From Gnetum montanum (Eukaryota > Streptophyta > Gnetopsida > Gnetales > Gnetaceae), in the NCBI GenBank assembly GCA_015680685.1, contig MNCI01000808.1, positions 272,333-336,332 of the forward strand: a DNA stretch of 64,000 nt. The letters are read 5' to 3'. Below the pieces are notes generated by a model, which saw nothing but the letters and a program-made list of their open reading frames with translations, was not told where the DNA came from and made no database searches. Below, in pieces: positions 12,991 through 24,329 of this stretch; the first letter of the stretch is position 1, and every line of letters starts with the position of its first letter. The position numbers and the translations under genes are program-made.

Positions 12991-13445
12991 ATGATGTCGC
13001 CAGTTTATAGTCTTAGCAAATTCTTGCAGGTTAGTTTCACATCATAACCCCTTGTACAACACTGGTTTAGCGTCATTAGTGGACTATGCATTGCTAGTTT
13101 AAATTCGTAGTAGACTATAAAGAGGCAAACTAGTTTATAGTCTTAGTGGACTGTAGATGCTAGTTTCATGTCATAGCGGACAAATGTGGTAGTTTAGTGT
13201 CATACTGGACGGAGCTCTGTGGTGTCAGTTTATCATCATGACTCTAGGACCATTTGTGGTATCAGTTTTAAGTCATGATACCAGGACTACTTTGTGGTAT
13301 CAGTTTTAAGTCATGATGCCAGGATAGTCTGTGGTATCAGTGTTAATTCATGATGCCAGGACTTTTCTGTGGCGTCAATTTATCTTCATGACTCCAGGAC
13401 AAGTTGTGCCAGTTTATAGTCATAGAGGACTATCTGTGCTTACCT
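12991..13445 (-). repeat. E2 post-integrase-type minisatellite (M3)
   Basis: About a dozen 36-40 bp units of the type GGTATCAGTTTTAAGTCATG followed by ATGCCAGGACTA. They match the minisatellite after integrase in E6 (53998-54135) in unit sequence, so the sequence here corresponds to the 3' UTR even though no pol precedes it. Confidence 0.82.
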
Positions 13446-13689
13446 TGCTTGTGTAAGGTGTGATGCTGCATGCATGGTCATGCTATGTGCCTGCAAGATC
13501 CTGCAAAAATCAACTAGACAGAAAACAACATCAAGTAACACCTATCGTAATTAGAGTTAAAATGGATGAATGAAAGGAAAGCAATGCAAAAAGTCATAGT
13601 TTTAGGCCGTTTTGGGCCCTTAAGCTAGTTTAAGGCCTTTTCGGGCCCTTGTCATTTTAACATCATTTCGGACATGGGATAGTTTAACA
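13446..13689 (-). repeat. E2 deletion-junction region with post-protease minisatellite (M1)
   Basis: At about 13590-13705 there are degenerate units TAGTTTAAGGCCTTTTCGGG and CATCATTTCGGAC, the type that follows protease in E1, E3 and E6. About 130 bases of non-repetitive sequence (13450-13590) separate them from M3. The missing antisense gene and RT-integrase would lie in this interval. Confidence 0.65.
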
Positions 13690-16571
13690 TCATTTTGGAC
13701 AGAGGTTGTGAAGGGCTATTGGGTGGGTGGATGGGGCATTATCGCCACATATGATTGTCTCCCTCCCTTTGTGGAGGAGGTGGAGTTCTTGGTGGATGGG
13801 AGATGACACTGCGCATGACCTAGCTAGCCAGGGGCATCCTAGGATCATGTTGTAGTCTGGCATCTTGTCGATGAATGTAAAGTTTGCAAACATGAGGTAC
13901 TGGTCTCCTATCGTGAAGGTGATGTGGATTGTGCCTTTAATGGCTACGCATGCTCCATCGATGGATTTTGAAGACTTGATTTTAGTTGGTTGAATGTTAT
14001 GCGTTAGGCCTAGTCGTTCGACGATGGAGTGTGCAACAAAATTTTTTGTCATGCCATCATTGATGTGTACTCTACGTACTATGTATTTTTTGATGCTTAC
14101 ACTAATGTTCAATGGTACATGTGTGACCGCCCCTTGTTTGGGGTCGATCTTGACATCATTGTTGCAAAAGGTTAGAGTCGTTGTGTTTGTATCTTGTGGT
14201 ATAGGGGATGTAATGGCTCCGTGAATGACGTCTTTAGTTGGAGAAATGTTTTTTGTAGTAGGGATGGAGGTGAGCATGTGTGCTAGTGCTTGGCGATGCT
14301 TTGATGATGTTAAGATGAGGTTGAGCAAGGTAGGCATTACATTCTTATGTTTTAATGCATTATGTGTATGGGATAGTACATTTGTGAGGTTGTCGCTTAT
14401 GTTTGTTGTGGTGGGAGCCTCCTCTATTTTTTGAGCCGTAATGTTGAGCTCTTTGTGGAGGGGTAATGCATAAAGGTTGTTGTTTAGTGGCCCTAGGGGT
14501 AGAGCTAGGGCTAGTTTGTGATTTAGGTATTGGTGACTTGGGTTGCCACTGCTTGTATGTGGCTAAGTTGCTAGAACTTGGACTTCGTGTGGATGTCACC
14601 AGAGAAACTTGTGTGTTTAACGTCTTGATGGATGATGGATGACAGTTTAACATTGTACCAAATGGGTTGTTAGATGTTTCCCTTATGATGAATGGTCTCT
14701 TATTTCCGGAAGTCGTTGAAGGTACAAGATTGCTAGGTTGCATTGCGTTGAGCAATCCTTTCTTTGCCATTCTTTGTAAATCATTTTGCAAAGTTTGAAA
14801 CATTTCTGTGTCATGTCCAGGCATTTGGTGGTAGTGGCAGTATGCACTTAAGTCAAATGTTGTCGGACACATGCGTTGTATGTTGTAGTGGGATGACTTG
14901 CCAATTCACAGTGTTTCTGGTTGCGTATGTAGGCATCATCTGACATGCGTTTGCATTGGACCAAACTAGCATTAAGGAGCTATTCTAGCAATTGGGAAGG
15001 TTTTCTTGGCAAGGGTATGGGTTTTTTTTGGGTGCGCTCATGTCTAGGAGTGGCTTTTGTGGTGGCACCAAAGCTAGAGCTGGTGGCTTGGGGTGTTGAG
15101 GCCACGGGCCTGTTGGTTGCATGTGTTGGCATGGTGATTGTTGTGATTGTTGCGTTTGATGTTTCTTGTGTATCCTACACTATTTGTGTTGTTTATTTTG
15201 GTTGCAGTTGTTGCATTTTTTGTTGTGGAAGTGTTTGTTTGTGTTGTTGTGCATGTTGTTGTTTTTTGTGTTGGCTCTTGTAGGCCAAGTAGGATGGGTC
15301 ATTGCTTGCTCTTGCTTCCTCTTCGATGCCCTTTGCATAGTTAAAGGCCTGGGTAAGAGACTTTGGGGCCTGGTAGAGCAGTTTGGACTTGATGAAGTCA
15401 TTGACTATACCTTTGAAGATTTCCAAGAGATGTGTCTCCGTGATTGGCTCATGCATTTCATTGGTTGTGGCACTCCATCGCTGGAGGAAGGGTAGTATGG
15501 GCTCTAGGGGTCCTTGTCTGAGGTGGAGGAGCTTGTCGATTGTCACTTCAGATTTGATGTTGTATTTGAAGCATGTCACAAACTGGTGTATGAGGTCCTC
15601 GAGGGATGAAATGGAAGCTCGGGGTAGGGCACGGTACCAGTCTAAAGCTTTTCCAATGAGGGACAGGGGAAATAGGTGTAGAATGGCATGTGGCCAGGAG
15701 TGCAACGTGATGGCTTCTATGTGGAATGTGATGATATGTTCATTGGGGTCACTATGACCATTGTATTTTATTAGATGTGGCAACGAACTACCCATAGGTA
15801 GTGTAAGGGGTGGGACCGTAGGACAGATTAGATCATCATGGTAAAAGTCCACCACCTTGGGTGTGTTTGAGGAGGCAGTCTTAAGTTGGTTGATTTCCTC
15901 CATCAAAGTCTAGATGAGTTGGGACACTTGTTCCCAACTCATAGATTCACTAGCCGGTTATGTTGACTGGACTTGTGTAGGTTGTGCGGTAAAGGGTTGG
16001 ATCACCGGTTGTGGGCTTTGTGAGTTTAATGTCATGGCAGATGGTTGTTGGTAGATTAACGTCATACCGAACATGTGTTGGCAGTTTAAGGTCATACTGG
16101 GCCATGGATAGTTTAACGTCATCCTGGACGGATGATGAGCAGGTGCATGAGGCACTGGTGAAACAGGCATGGCACATGTGGCGCTTGTGTAAATGTTGGG
16201 TTGAGCTTGGGGAGGTTGGCCCTAGTGTAGGCATAAGGTACTTATGTTGTTTGGGGTTGGGCCCCATCGTATGTATAAGGTGTTTGGATTATTTGGGGCT
16301 AGGCCCCAGTGTGTGTAGACTGTGAAGCGAATACCTTGGGTGTGTGCTCCAAATGTTGTGATTGTTGTGAGGAGGCAAGGCCCCATGGGTTTTTGGGTTT
16401 GGGTAGGGTCGTGAACTCGTACTCATACTCGGATGGCAATCTTAGGTAAGAGGAAGTCATCTCAAAATCTTTGTGTGGTGTGTATTGCATGTATTGGATA
16501 AGGTGATCCATGTTGATGGCAGTTGGTACTTAGACTGGCTTGAAGTTAGGTGTGAATTGTGGTGAATTCAT
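13690..16571 (-). pseudogene. E2 gag-protease
   Basis: Minus-strand reading from an ATG at 16571, with several stops. It has gag core motifs FYHDDLICP, WPHAILHLFPLSL and KALDWYRALP (about 15860-15600), the CHYHQMPGHDTEMF zinc-knuckle-like segment (about 14845) and protease (about 14100-13800). The protease active-site position reads INDGMTKNF, so the catalytic Asp of D-x-G is Asn and the enzyme should be dead. The N-terminal domain is shorter than and different from that of E1/E6. It begins with a segment containing YLRLPSEYEYEF (about 16450), equivalent to the YEFIPSPYD region of E6. It carries an embedded minisatellite encoding M-T-L-N repeats. Confidence 0.82.
16019..16140 (-). repeat. Minisatellite inside E2 gag coding sequence (M-T-L-N repeats)
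   Basis: Four units carrying AGTTTAA(T/C/G)GTCAT spaced 30-35 bases apart. On the coding strand each reads ATGAC-TTAAACT and, in one frame, gives the tetrapeptide M-T-L-N (or I). The core is that of the non-coding minisatellites M1-M3. Confidence 0.7.
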
Positions 16572-16859
16572 CTTTGAAACAGATGCGTTTTGTGTGTTTT
16601 TGTTGGAAAAAAACTGTAGCGGTACTGTAGCAGCATGAGCACTGTAGCAACCACAAAACACTGTAGCATCCTAAGGTTACTGTAGCAACCGTAGGTCATG
16701 TTGGAGGTCACACTGGTAGTGTGAGTGCAGTGTGAGTAAGTCAAGCTGGGCATGTGTAAGCTAGCTTGACAACGTAAGATTTAGTTTCAACACTTGGTCT
16801 ATGTAGCATTTGGACAGGTAGTGTGATCATGGTTTTGATTAAACAGTAAACATGTTCAG

Positions 16860-16876
16860 CCCTCTTTCTAGCACCA
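16860..16876 (-). promoter_or_regulatory. E2 primer-binding site
   Basis: The minus strand reads TGGTGCTAGAAAGAGGG, next to the 5' LTR after a short spacer. It is a decayed form of TGGCGCTAGAAGGAGGG in E5/E6. TGG pairs with a tRNA 3' CCA. I cannot name the tRNA from memory. Confidence 0.75.
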
Positions 16877-16881
16877 ATTTT

Positions 16882-18355
16882 TGTACCATCTGAAATCATC
16901 AGCGTAAGGCTGGAGGAAAACGAACGCCAAAAGATCTCTAGAGAGATATAGATGACCCTGCCTTCGTGTGAGGGAAAGCTAGAAAAATGAAGACAGAGTG
17001 CCTTGGATGGTCTAGACACAAATTAGCCAAGGACTTCCCCGACCGTAAGCTATGGCTTGCGTTGGGGTTATCATAGCAAATGTAACACAAATATGTAAAC
17101 AGAGCATAGATGTAACGTAAGAATGGAATAGAAAGATGTAAATGCAAACAATGAACCAGAATAATGTGAATAGTATAATGGAAGGAAAAATACTGTATTG
17201 TATTGATTTAGAGAATAAAATGCACCAGTCAAAACGTAGCTGCGTGTGCAGATGGCAAGTCAAGCGTCAAGCCCTAGGATGAAGGATGAAGTGTTTGCAG
17301 ATGCTCAAGTGCTAGGGATCACGTGCGCTCGAGCATCCAAGGTTGCCAGTCAATGCTCTTTAGGTCATCCTTTTTGTAAAATTTCCCCCCTCATTTAAGT
17401 GAATTGATAGGGTTTTTATAGGGTTTGGCTGGGCTTAGGCACAAAATTCGTGGATGGAATCGACGACCGAGAGATGAGAGGAAACAAGATCATGTGACAC
17501 ATGTCCAGTAGACAGTTGTGTGTGAGTTGGTTGTGTGTAGGCAGGCTACATTCTTGACCAGGTGCATTGTATCTTACAACGTATGGGTTACTCAAGCCCA
17601 TGGGAGTACATACAATTTAGACCATGAGGGCTCAACATGCCCACAAATGAAGAAACTTTACAAAGAAAATCAAAGGGATTGACTCTGGCTCGCTTGAAAC
17701 TTCTTGGTCCTTGAATCGACTGCTACAAGTTGTCAATTTGAGTAGTTTTGTGGTCATTTGAGGCATTTCTATTCCACCAGGGCTCCCAGCATGAGTTGAT
17801 ATTTTCCTAGCATGTCCTTAGCATGCGTTTGGAGTGCTTTTGTCTAGGTGTGAATAGTGTTCACTTTGATGAATAGTGTTCACGCTGGTGAATAGTGGTC
17901 ACGCTGGTGAATAGTGGTTACACTATGAATAGTGGTCATGATGGACTCACGCTGTAGCATGTCCTCAGCGTGACCACAACATGACCATAACATCTTGCAA
18001 TTTTTGGAGTTGAAATGTGGAAGTTCTAGAAGTTGGGACTGGAGGTTGTCGACCCTGAAACCTAGGAGTGATGTGCACCTTTGAATCTTGTCATTTTAGC
18101 TTGATTTTGAGGCTGTGAAAGTTGGTCACACTACACTCACACTGTAGTGTGACCACAACGTGTGTTGCACTATGTGCTGGAAACTGTGTTGACTTTGGCT
18201 CAAAATTTGCAGCGTGAGTTGCCTAGGATAATCCAGCATGAGTGACCAAGGTAAGCCAACGTGAGTTGCATGCCTTACACAAATTTTTGCCTCTTGAATG
18301 TTGGAAAGGGCTTGAGTTGTTCTCGAAGTGCTAGACAAAAATTAGTGGTGTTTTA
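16882..18355 (-). repeat. E2 5' LTR
   Basis: Partner of 10259-11788, starting TGTACCATC. It contains the GAATAGTGGTCACGCTGG array at about 17850-17945 and AGCGTGAGTTGCC units at about 18210-18275 (fewer than in the other LTR). Confidence 0.88.
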
Positions 18356-18805
18356 GTAGGAATCTCCATGTTTAGATTGGGCTACAAAGTCATCTTCCTC
18401 ATCCTGAGGCTCTATTGGAGGCAGTTGTAAGGCTTGACTTCTTACCATAAGAAGCTAGGATATGAGTTTATGATGGTTTTTAGATAGCGGGATTATGTCG
18501 AACAATGAAGGGATGAACTCACGTCCTCCTTTGTGGATAAATTCATATTCTCGCTTCGCTTCCCTCTCTATATAGTCGATAGGTAGGTTGGCTTAGATTT
18601 TGACACAGATGAAGTTATACTCTTCGGGTGTAAGAGTCGCATAAGTAGGGCCTTTGCCCTATAGCTTGAGTGACTGGCATGTAGGGCCTTAGGGATTTAT
18701 CTATTCAATAACAGTTATGGATTTCATGGCAGTCACAGGGTTCGAGGTTTCAGCCTGAAAGTCAGAGATTGGTAGTGTTACTAGGTTAATTTGGGAGGAT
18801 TCCAT
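18356..18805 (-). pseudogene. E1 gag, N-terminal part, cut off by E2
   Basis: Minus-strand reading from ATG at 18805. It has the N-terminal gag block seen in E5 and E6: ..EEYNFICVKI.., then REYEFIHKGGREFIP, then a D-E-E-D-D-F acidic patch. At least three stop codons are present. It continues at 10258 after E2 is removed. The first five bases are the GTAGG duplication. Confidence 0.82.
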
Positions 18806-18839
18806 GATGAACGTGAGTAGACTGGGCTAGATGAGTTGA

Positions 18840-19095
18840 ATTGCAAGCAACCACAATGTGACCAGCGTGACCCCAACTGTAGTGTGACCAAACTACAGGA
18901 TGACCAACAAGGAGCAAGCTACAGCATGACCAACAGGAAGTAAGCTATAGCATGAACAACAGGGAATAAGCTGTAGTGTGACCAACAGGGAGCAAGCTAT
19001 AGTGTGACCAATAGGGAGCAAGGTGCAATGTGACCAACAAGGAGCAAGCTACAGCGTGACCAACAGGGAGCAAGCTGTAGCATGAGAAACTGCAA
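18840..19095 (-). repeat. E1 leader minisatellite
   Basis: Seven or so ~27-bp units AAGCTACAGCGTGACCAACA / GGGAGC between PBS and gag. It contains AGCGTGACC, the word found in intron 1 of the antisense gene of this element. Confidence 0.8.
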
Positions 19096-19174
19096 TAGGG
19101 AGACTCATAGGTACAAGATGAATAATTTTTGATAGGTAGTGTAATCGAGGTTTTAGCAAACAACAAGCAAGTTT

Positions 19175-19191
19175 CCCTCCTTCTAGCATCA
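19175..19191 (-). promoter_or_regulatory. E1 primer-binding site
   Basis: The minus strand reads TGATGCTAGAAGGAGGG, one or two changes from the E6 PBS, and lies next to the LTR. Confidence 0.72.
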
Positions 19192-19197
19192 ATTTAC

Positions 19198-20930
19198 TAT
19201 ATTGACCTAAATCGTCGATGTAAGGCTAGAAGGAAATAGACATTAAAAGATCGTTAGGTAGGCACAGCTGACCCTACCTTCACTTGAGGGCAAGTTGGAA
19301 AAGGGAATGAAGGTAGAGTGCCTTGAATGATTTGCACACAAATCAACCAAGGACTTCCCCAAGCGTAAGCTATGGCTAGCACTAGGGTTATCATAAACGG
19401 TGTCTTAAAATATGAATAGTGCGTATAAAATGTAAACAGTGTATTGCAAATGAAAGATCAACAGGATCGTAAATAGAACGTAAGAAGAACATAATTAGAA
19501 CATAAACAGAACATAAATAGAAAGAAAACTAAATATAATACAGAGTGAACAGAAATAATGGTGGTTGGAAAAATGAACTGTATTGTATTGCTTAGAAAAG
19601 ATGTGCACCTGTCAAAGCGTGGCTACACGTGGATGGCAGGTCAAATGCCTATCCCTAGGGTAATGTGATACAATGATGTGATGTGATGTATGTGAGAAGT
19701 ACTTGGATGCTAGGAGTCAAGTATGCCAAGCACCCAAGGATTGCTGGTTTGCTATTTCTTCTCAGAATTTCCAATGTCTCCAATTTCCAACCCCCAGTTT
19801 ATGTGAATTGACATGGTATTTATAGGGCTAGGCTAGACTCGGGTTCAGAATTCAAGAATAAAATCAATGGCTAGGAGATGAGAGAAAAATGGGATCATGT
19901 GACACATGTCTGGTTGACAGTTGTGTGTGAGTTGGTCGTGTGTAGGCAGGCTATGTTTTTGACCAGATGCAATGTATCTTACAACATGTGGGTTACTCAA
20001 GCCCATGAAAGTGCATACAATTTAGACTGTGAGGGCCTGCAAGCCCACAAATAATGTAATACAAGAAAAATTGACCCTGGCTCACTTGAAACTTTTTGAT
20101 CTTGGGTTTGACCACTTTGACTATTGTAGGATGTCGATCTGAAGGATTTCATGGCTGCTTGAGGTGGTTCTATTCTACCAGAGCTTCTAGTATGAATTGA
20201 TGCAGGCTTCATGTATGTTGATTTGAGCTTCAGCATACTCACGCTGCATTCACACCCAGCATTTGTCTTCAGCGTGTGTGTCCCAACGTCCAACGTGCGT
20301 ATGCTGCACTCAAGCTATATTCATGCACAGCATGACTTTCAGCGTGAGTGGGGAAAAAGACACGTTTTGACACCAATTTCTAAATTTTGAAGCCTAATTC
20401 TTGAAATGTAACTGCTGCCTGCCTATGTGTGATCTTGAGGTTGAAAACTAAAGTTGATGTGTCTTTTTCTTGAGCCTTTTTGGCAGGTCACACTGCACTC
20501 ATGCTACAGCATGATGACAGCGTGACCTGCAGCGTCATCTGCAAACACCTATGAAAACTTACAATTTTTTTGACTTAAAATTTGGAGGTTTTAGAGGCTG
20601 AAGTCTAGACGTTGCCGATGGTAAGCCTGAGGATGATTTGCTCTTTGAAAATCTGATTGTTTTAACTTGATTTGGAGGCTTTTGAGAGTTGGTCATGATG
20701 GACTCAACCTGTAGCATGACCACAGCATGACCTTCACCTTTTGACTTGATTTAGAGGCTTTTAAGAGTTGGTCATGCTGGGGGGCAAGCTAGTTTTGACA
20801 GCATGAGTAACCTGCCTTGGGCAAGCTGGGTGTGAGCTCCATGCCTTAGCCAAATTTTTCCTTTGGAATGCTGAGGAGGGCTTAGGTCATCCTCGTTTCA
20901 AAGTGTTGGGCCAAAATTAGTGGTGTTTCA
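19198..20930 (-). repeat. E1 5' LTR
   Basis: Homologous to the E2 LTRs, from the ATCGTCGATGTAAGGCTAGA block to the terminal GGTGTTTCA. The left terminus has decayed to TA. It contains dispersed AGCGTGACC/AGCATGACC words (about 20240-20760). The 20930/20931 border is an insertion junction into an exon of the E3 antisense gene. Confidence 0.82.
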
Positions 20931-23900
20931 AGAACGTTCTTCCAAAACCTCACTAGGAACCATCTATAGTGCTAGCGGGTGAGTTTTTTAGCCATGTTCC
21001 ATTGCATTATGCGATGTTTGCTACGCTAGCCAAATGTTGATGGTATGTTTTTCTTCCAGGTTTTACATCAATGTATAAGGGCTTCATGGTGATACGGATG
21101 TGTTTACCATAGCACAAATGGCCCTACAGGAATTTTTTTCTACTGAGAATATGTGTGTAGGTATGCTAGGTCAATGCGAGGGTGAGTACCACACCTATCC
21201 AACCTGATATCCCAATCTCTACAATAGATGCAAGGAGCTTGGTTAGTTGGATGAGGGGTGGGCACCCTTCAAACTGATTGCCATCGAAGATGTCTTGGTC
21301 GATCTTCCACCATTCCTGTTACCATATAAACCTAGTAAGCTAAGAAATAGGTATAGTGTGCTCGAGTGTCTTTGGCATTTTTTAATATTTTTTTATGTTT
21401 TTATGCAAACGGCTTCTATGAAAATTGCTATAGGGAAAAAAATGTCCCTGGAGGTGATGGTGATAACCACTGGGAACTAGAAAGCAAACATCTACTTCAA
21501 GTATGGAGAAGTAGATGCAAGCCAGCATTGGATGTGTAGCGTAGCTTTGGAATCCTTGCTCAAGCATATCCGAAATGCTGGGCTTATGGATTTGTTCCTG
21601 GCCCTAAATCCAAGTGTTCCTACCATTGAGATGCTCTTTCTAGTGGACTCCTTTTCTAACAAGACAGACCGCTTCTGCACATGCGTACATGATGTGCAGG
21701 TGGTCATTGAAATCAATGACCAACTATTCATGGACCTTTTCGATGTCCCTACTGATGGCATCCTCATAGGGTCAAAGAACAAGAAAGAGTTAAACCTTTA
21801 GAAGGAAGACATCGAGGAGTGGATTGGGGTTGCCAAAAAGCAAAAGGGGATCCCTATTGAGAAGGTCAGGGCAGGGCTTGCTAAGGAAGTTTATCTCATC
21901 TTCCGTGCTCATGCTTTTCCCCAGCTACTTTCCCAAGAGAAGATCCTTGGGATTGAGCAAGCCTAGGTAATGTGTGAGGTCATGGAAGAGGGGGCTCATT
22001 ACAACTGGGCCAGGTTTCTATGTAAAGGCTTGCAAACTAAAATCATGGGTCTCCATAAGAAGTAGGAGTCCCATTTCAATATGCATTACACGTTTTACAT
22101 AACCTGTTTGCAGCGTTTCATGGAGTTTTTGGTAGTCCATGAGAATGGGGCCTCGATAATGCAGAATTGCAATCAGATTTCCAAGTTGTGGATCTTTTAG
22201 GTTCCCTGGACCACCCGAGCCCAAGATCCCCTAGAAGCAATTAGGGAGTCGTTCTTTGTGATGACTAAGGATTAGGTGGCCTACAACTTTCATGTCCAAG
22301 AAAATGTAGGAGAGGCACCCCATGCTGCCATTGGTAGCGTGTCATAGGGGAAATGTCTCATTACTGAAATGATGGCCAGTTAGTTGTAGCGAAAGAGGCC
22401 TCCCCCAACTGAGGAAACCTTCCTCATGGAAGAAAAGGAGGGGCAGGGATTGCAGCTTAAATTACGTAGGATGAAACCCCCCATTGGTAAACACTTTGGC
22501 TTACACTTATTCCTTCACCTATTTTGTTCATGCCTACTATGCTATGCTACGCTAGACAACGTAGCATAGTGTAGCACCTACTTTAAGCTAACCTACTTTG
22601 AACTAATGAAAACATGTTTTTGGCTGCCAAAGGAAGAATAGGAAGAGGAAGAAGGTGATGAAGAGGTGTCAAACCACAAGATGAAGATGACAAATAAAGA
22701 TACAGAGGCCCTAGTCTCAAAGGAAAGGGCCCCGATCAAGAAGGAAAGAGCTCCTATCGCTAAGGAAGGGGCTCTTGTTGTTAGGGAAAATCCTCCTACC
22801 GACAAGGAGGACATTTTCAAAGATGAAGAGGAGTCTCCTATGGATGAAGAGTATGTTGGTGCCTTAAAAGGAAAGATGTCAAGAAATAAAGAAGAGGCCC
22901 ACACCGACCTGGAAGGGACTTCTACTAAGGGTGTTGCCACTGCTTTGAGTCAGAAGGGAGGGGAACTGCAACTAGACATTGGTGAGTTTAACAATATATT
23001 TTCCTTATCATACTCCATTTTGGTCATTGCGGACATGTTTAGTTGTATGACAGATGCCACTGTTAATGTTGCAAGACCCCTTTTGATTCATGTGAAACCA
23101 TGGGCTGAGACCCCTAACAAGTTTACATTTATGTAGGGGGTTGTTGATGACATGATCAACCGCCTCAAGCAGGTCGACCCTGAAGTGGGTAAGTAACTAC
23201 ACTAGACACTTTCGTGTTGCTACACTAGAATTCTTGAGTTTGCTAACCTTGCTATGCTAATGTGAATGATGTGCTCTTTATGTTGTGATAGCCTCCTAAC
23301 TCAAATGGGACCCGTCATAGGCCTTGAAAGTCAGTGTCGTGCCTACGTTCCCACCCAAAGTGACTGAGGTCAGCAAATGCACTTTGCACTCAGCATGCTC
23401 TTTGTGGGAGTGTAGGAACATCAACGAGTACCTGTGGGAATGGGTCCAAAAGGCTGAAAAAGAGAAGGACAACCTGAGCACTAAGGTGGGAGACCTAAAA
23501 AAGAGGAATGAATTCCTCATAGCCCGTGATACTAATGATGAGAATTGGTGCACGACTATGATAGATTATGCCAGATATTGGACAGTCGTGCGACTAAATA
23601 ATGAAGCCACCTAAGAAATAATAGAACAGCGAATGCGAATGGACTTGTTGGCCTAGAAGAGTCAAGATTGGAAAGATTATAGCACCAGGGTTTACGAATG
23701 GAGGAATTCTGAGAAAAATCATAAACACATGTATAAACTGGAACGTGCCACCTATCGTAAACTGTATAGGGATGCTTCTGTGGAGGCATTTACCTATAAG
23801 GCATTTGTAGGTGCAATTAGCGCTTCTAAGACCTATAACAAGTTTATGGAGTAGGTAAAGGTAATGGAATCTCCTGAATAGGAAGTGGAACTTCCCACAG

Positions 23901-24317
23901 GTGAAATCGCTACTGCCTCCTTTTCTCTGGGACCGCCGAGATGGAAGGCCATCGAAAAGGAGAAAGTTGTTGCAGACACTAAACCAAGCAATAGGCATTG
24001 GATGGACATCACAAAGGAGGAGGTCTAGCACCACCTCAGGCTTGGTTTAGATTGTATACCTTTTGAGATGGATGTAGGGCCATCTTAGGTTAGTCACTTT
24101 CTACTGTGTTAATTCTTATGTTCTTTTGTAGCTTGTGTGTGTTGCCCTATCTAACTACCTCATTTCTACGATGCAGATTCCAGATGAAGGCACAGGGCCC
24201 GTAGTAGGTAGGAATGAAAGGGTGGCAAAGGACAACGTAGAGGAAGGTGATGCAGAAGGGGATGATGTAGAAGAAAATGATGGTGAAGAAGATGATGTGG
24301 GTGAAGAAAATCCATGA
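20931..24317 (+). pseudogene. E3 antisense gene (copy 2), 5'-truncated by E1
   Basis: Exons by homology: tail of exon 2 20931-20978 (R-T-F-F-Q-N-L, the QNP-like stretch), 21060-21334, about 21433-22486, 22633-22981, 23054-23188, 23292-24088, 24177-24317. All borders fit GT-AG. Exon 4 has GLMDLFLALNPSVPTIEM and LFDVPTDGILIGS, matching E6. Exon 6 keeps a KPWAETPNK block. Exon 7 has the coiled coil and DARYW-like motif, and exon 8 is strongly acidic (EEGDAEGDDVEENDGEEDD). Many stops. Introns carry GCTACGCTAG / TAGCATAGTGTAGC words like those in the LTR of this element. The first exon, most of exon 2 and the promoter were separated by the E1 insertion. Confidence 0.8.
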
Positions 24318-24329
24318 TAGCATGGGATT

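Larger units (their letters stand above)
10259..18355 (-). mobile_element. E2: internally deleted Tat-like element (LTR-gag-PR-LTR) nested in E1 gag
   Basis: Two LTRs of about 1.5 kb (10259-11788 and 16882-18355), TG...CA termini (the right end is mutated to TA), PBS next to the right LTR and PPT next to the left LTR. It is flanked by a perfect 5-bp duplication GTAGG (10254-10258 and 18356-18360). The interior holds gag-protease and two minisatellite blocks but no antisense gene, RT, RNase H or integrase. It is 8.1 kb long, against 16.7 kb for E6. It could have moved only with proteins supplied in trans, or it lost its pol after insertion. Confidence 0.92.
1..20930 (-). mobile_element. E1: Tat-like Ty3/gypsy retrotransposon, truncated by window edge, interrupted by E2
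   Basis: Read on the minus strand, the order is 5' LTR (19198-20930), PBS, repeat-rich leader, gag start (18805), the nested element E2 (10259-18355), the rest of gag and protease (10258 to about 7038), a plus-strand antisense gene (833-6216), then the start of pol (242 to 1), which leaves the window. The gag halves on either side of E2 join without loss at a GTAGG target duplication. The right end is a clean LTR terminus (GGTGTTTCA) abutting the antisense gene of E3, so E1 inserted into E3. The left LTR is outside the window, so its own target duplication cannot be checked. Stops, frameshifts and CpG decay show that it is old. Confidence 0.88.
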
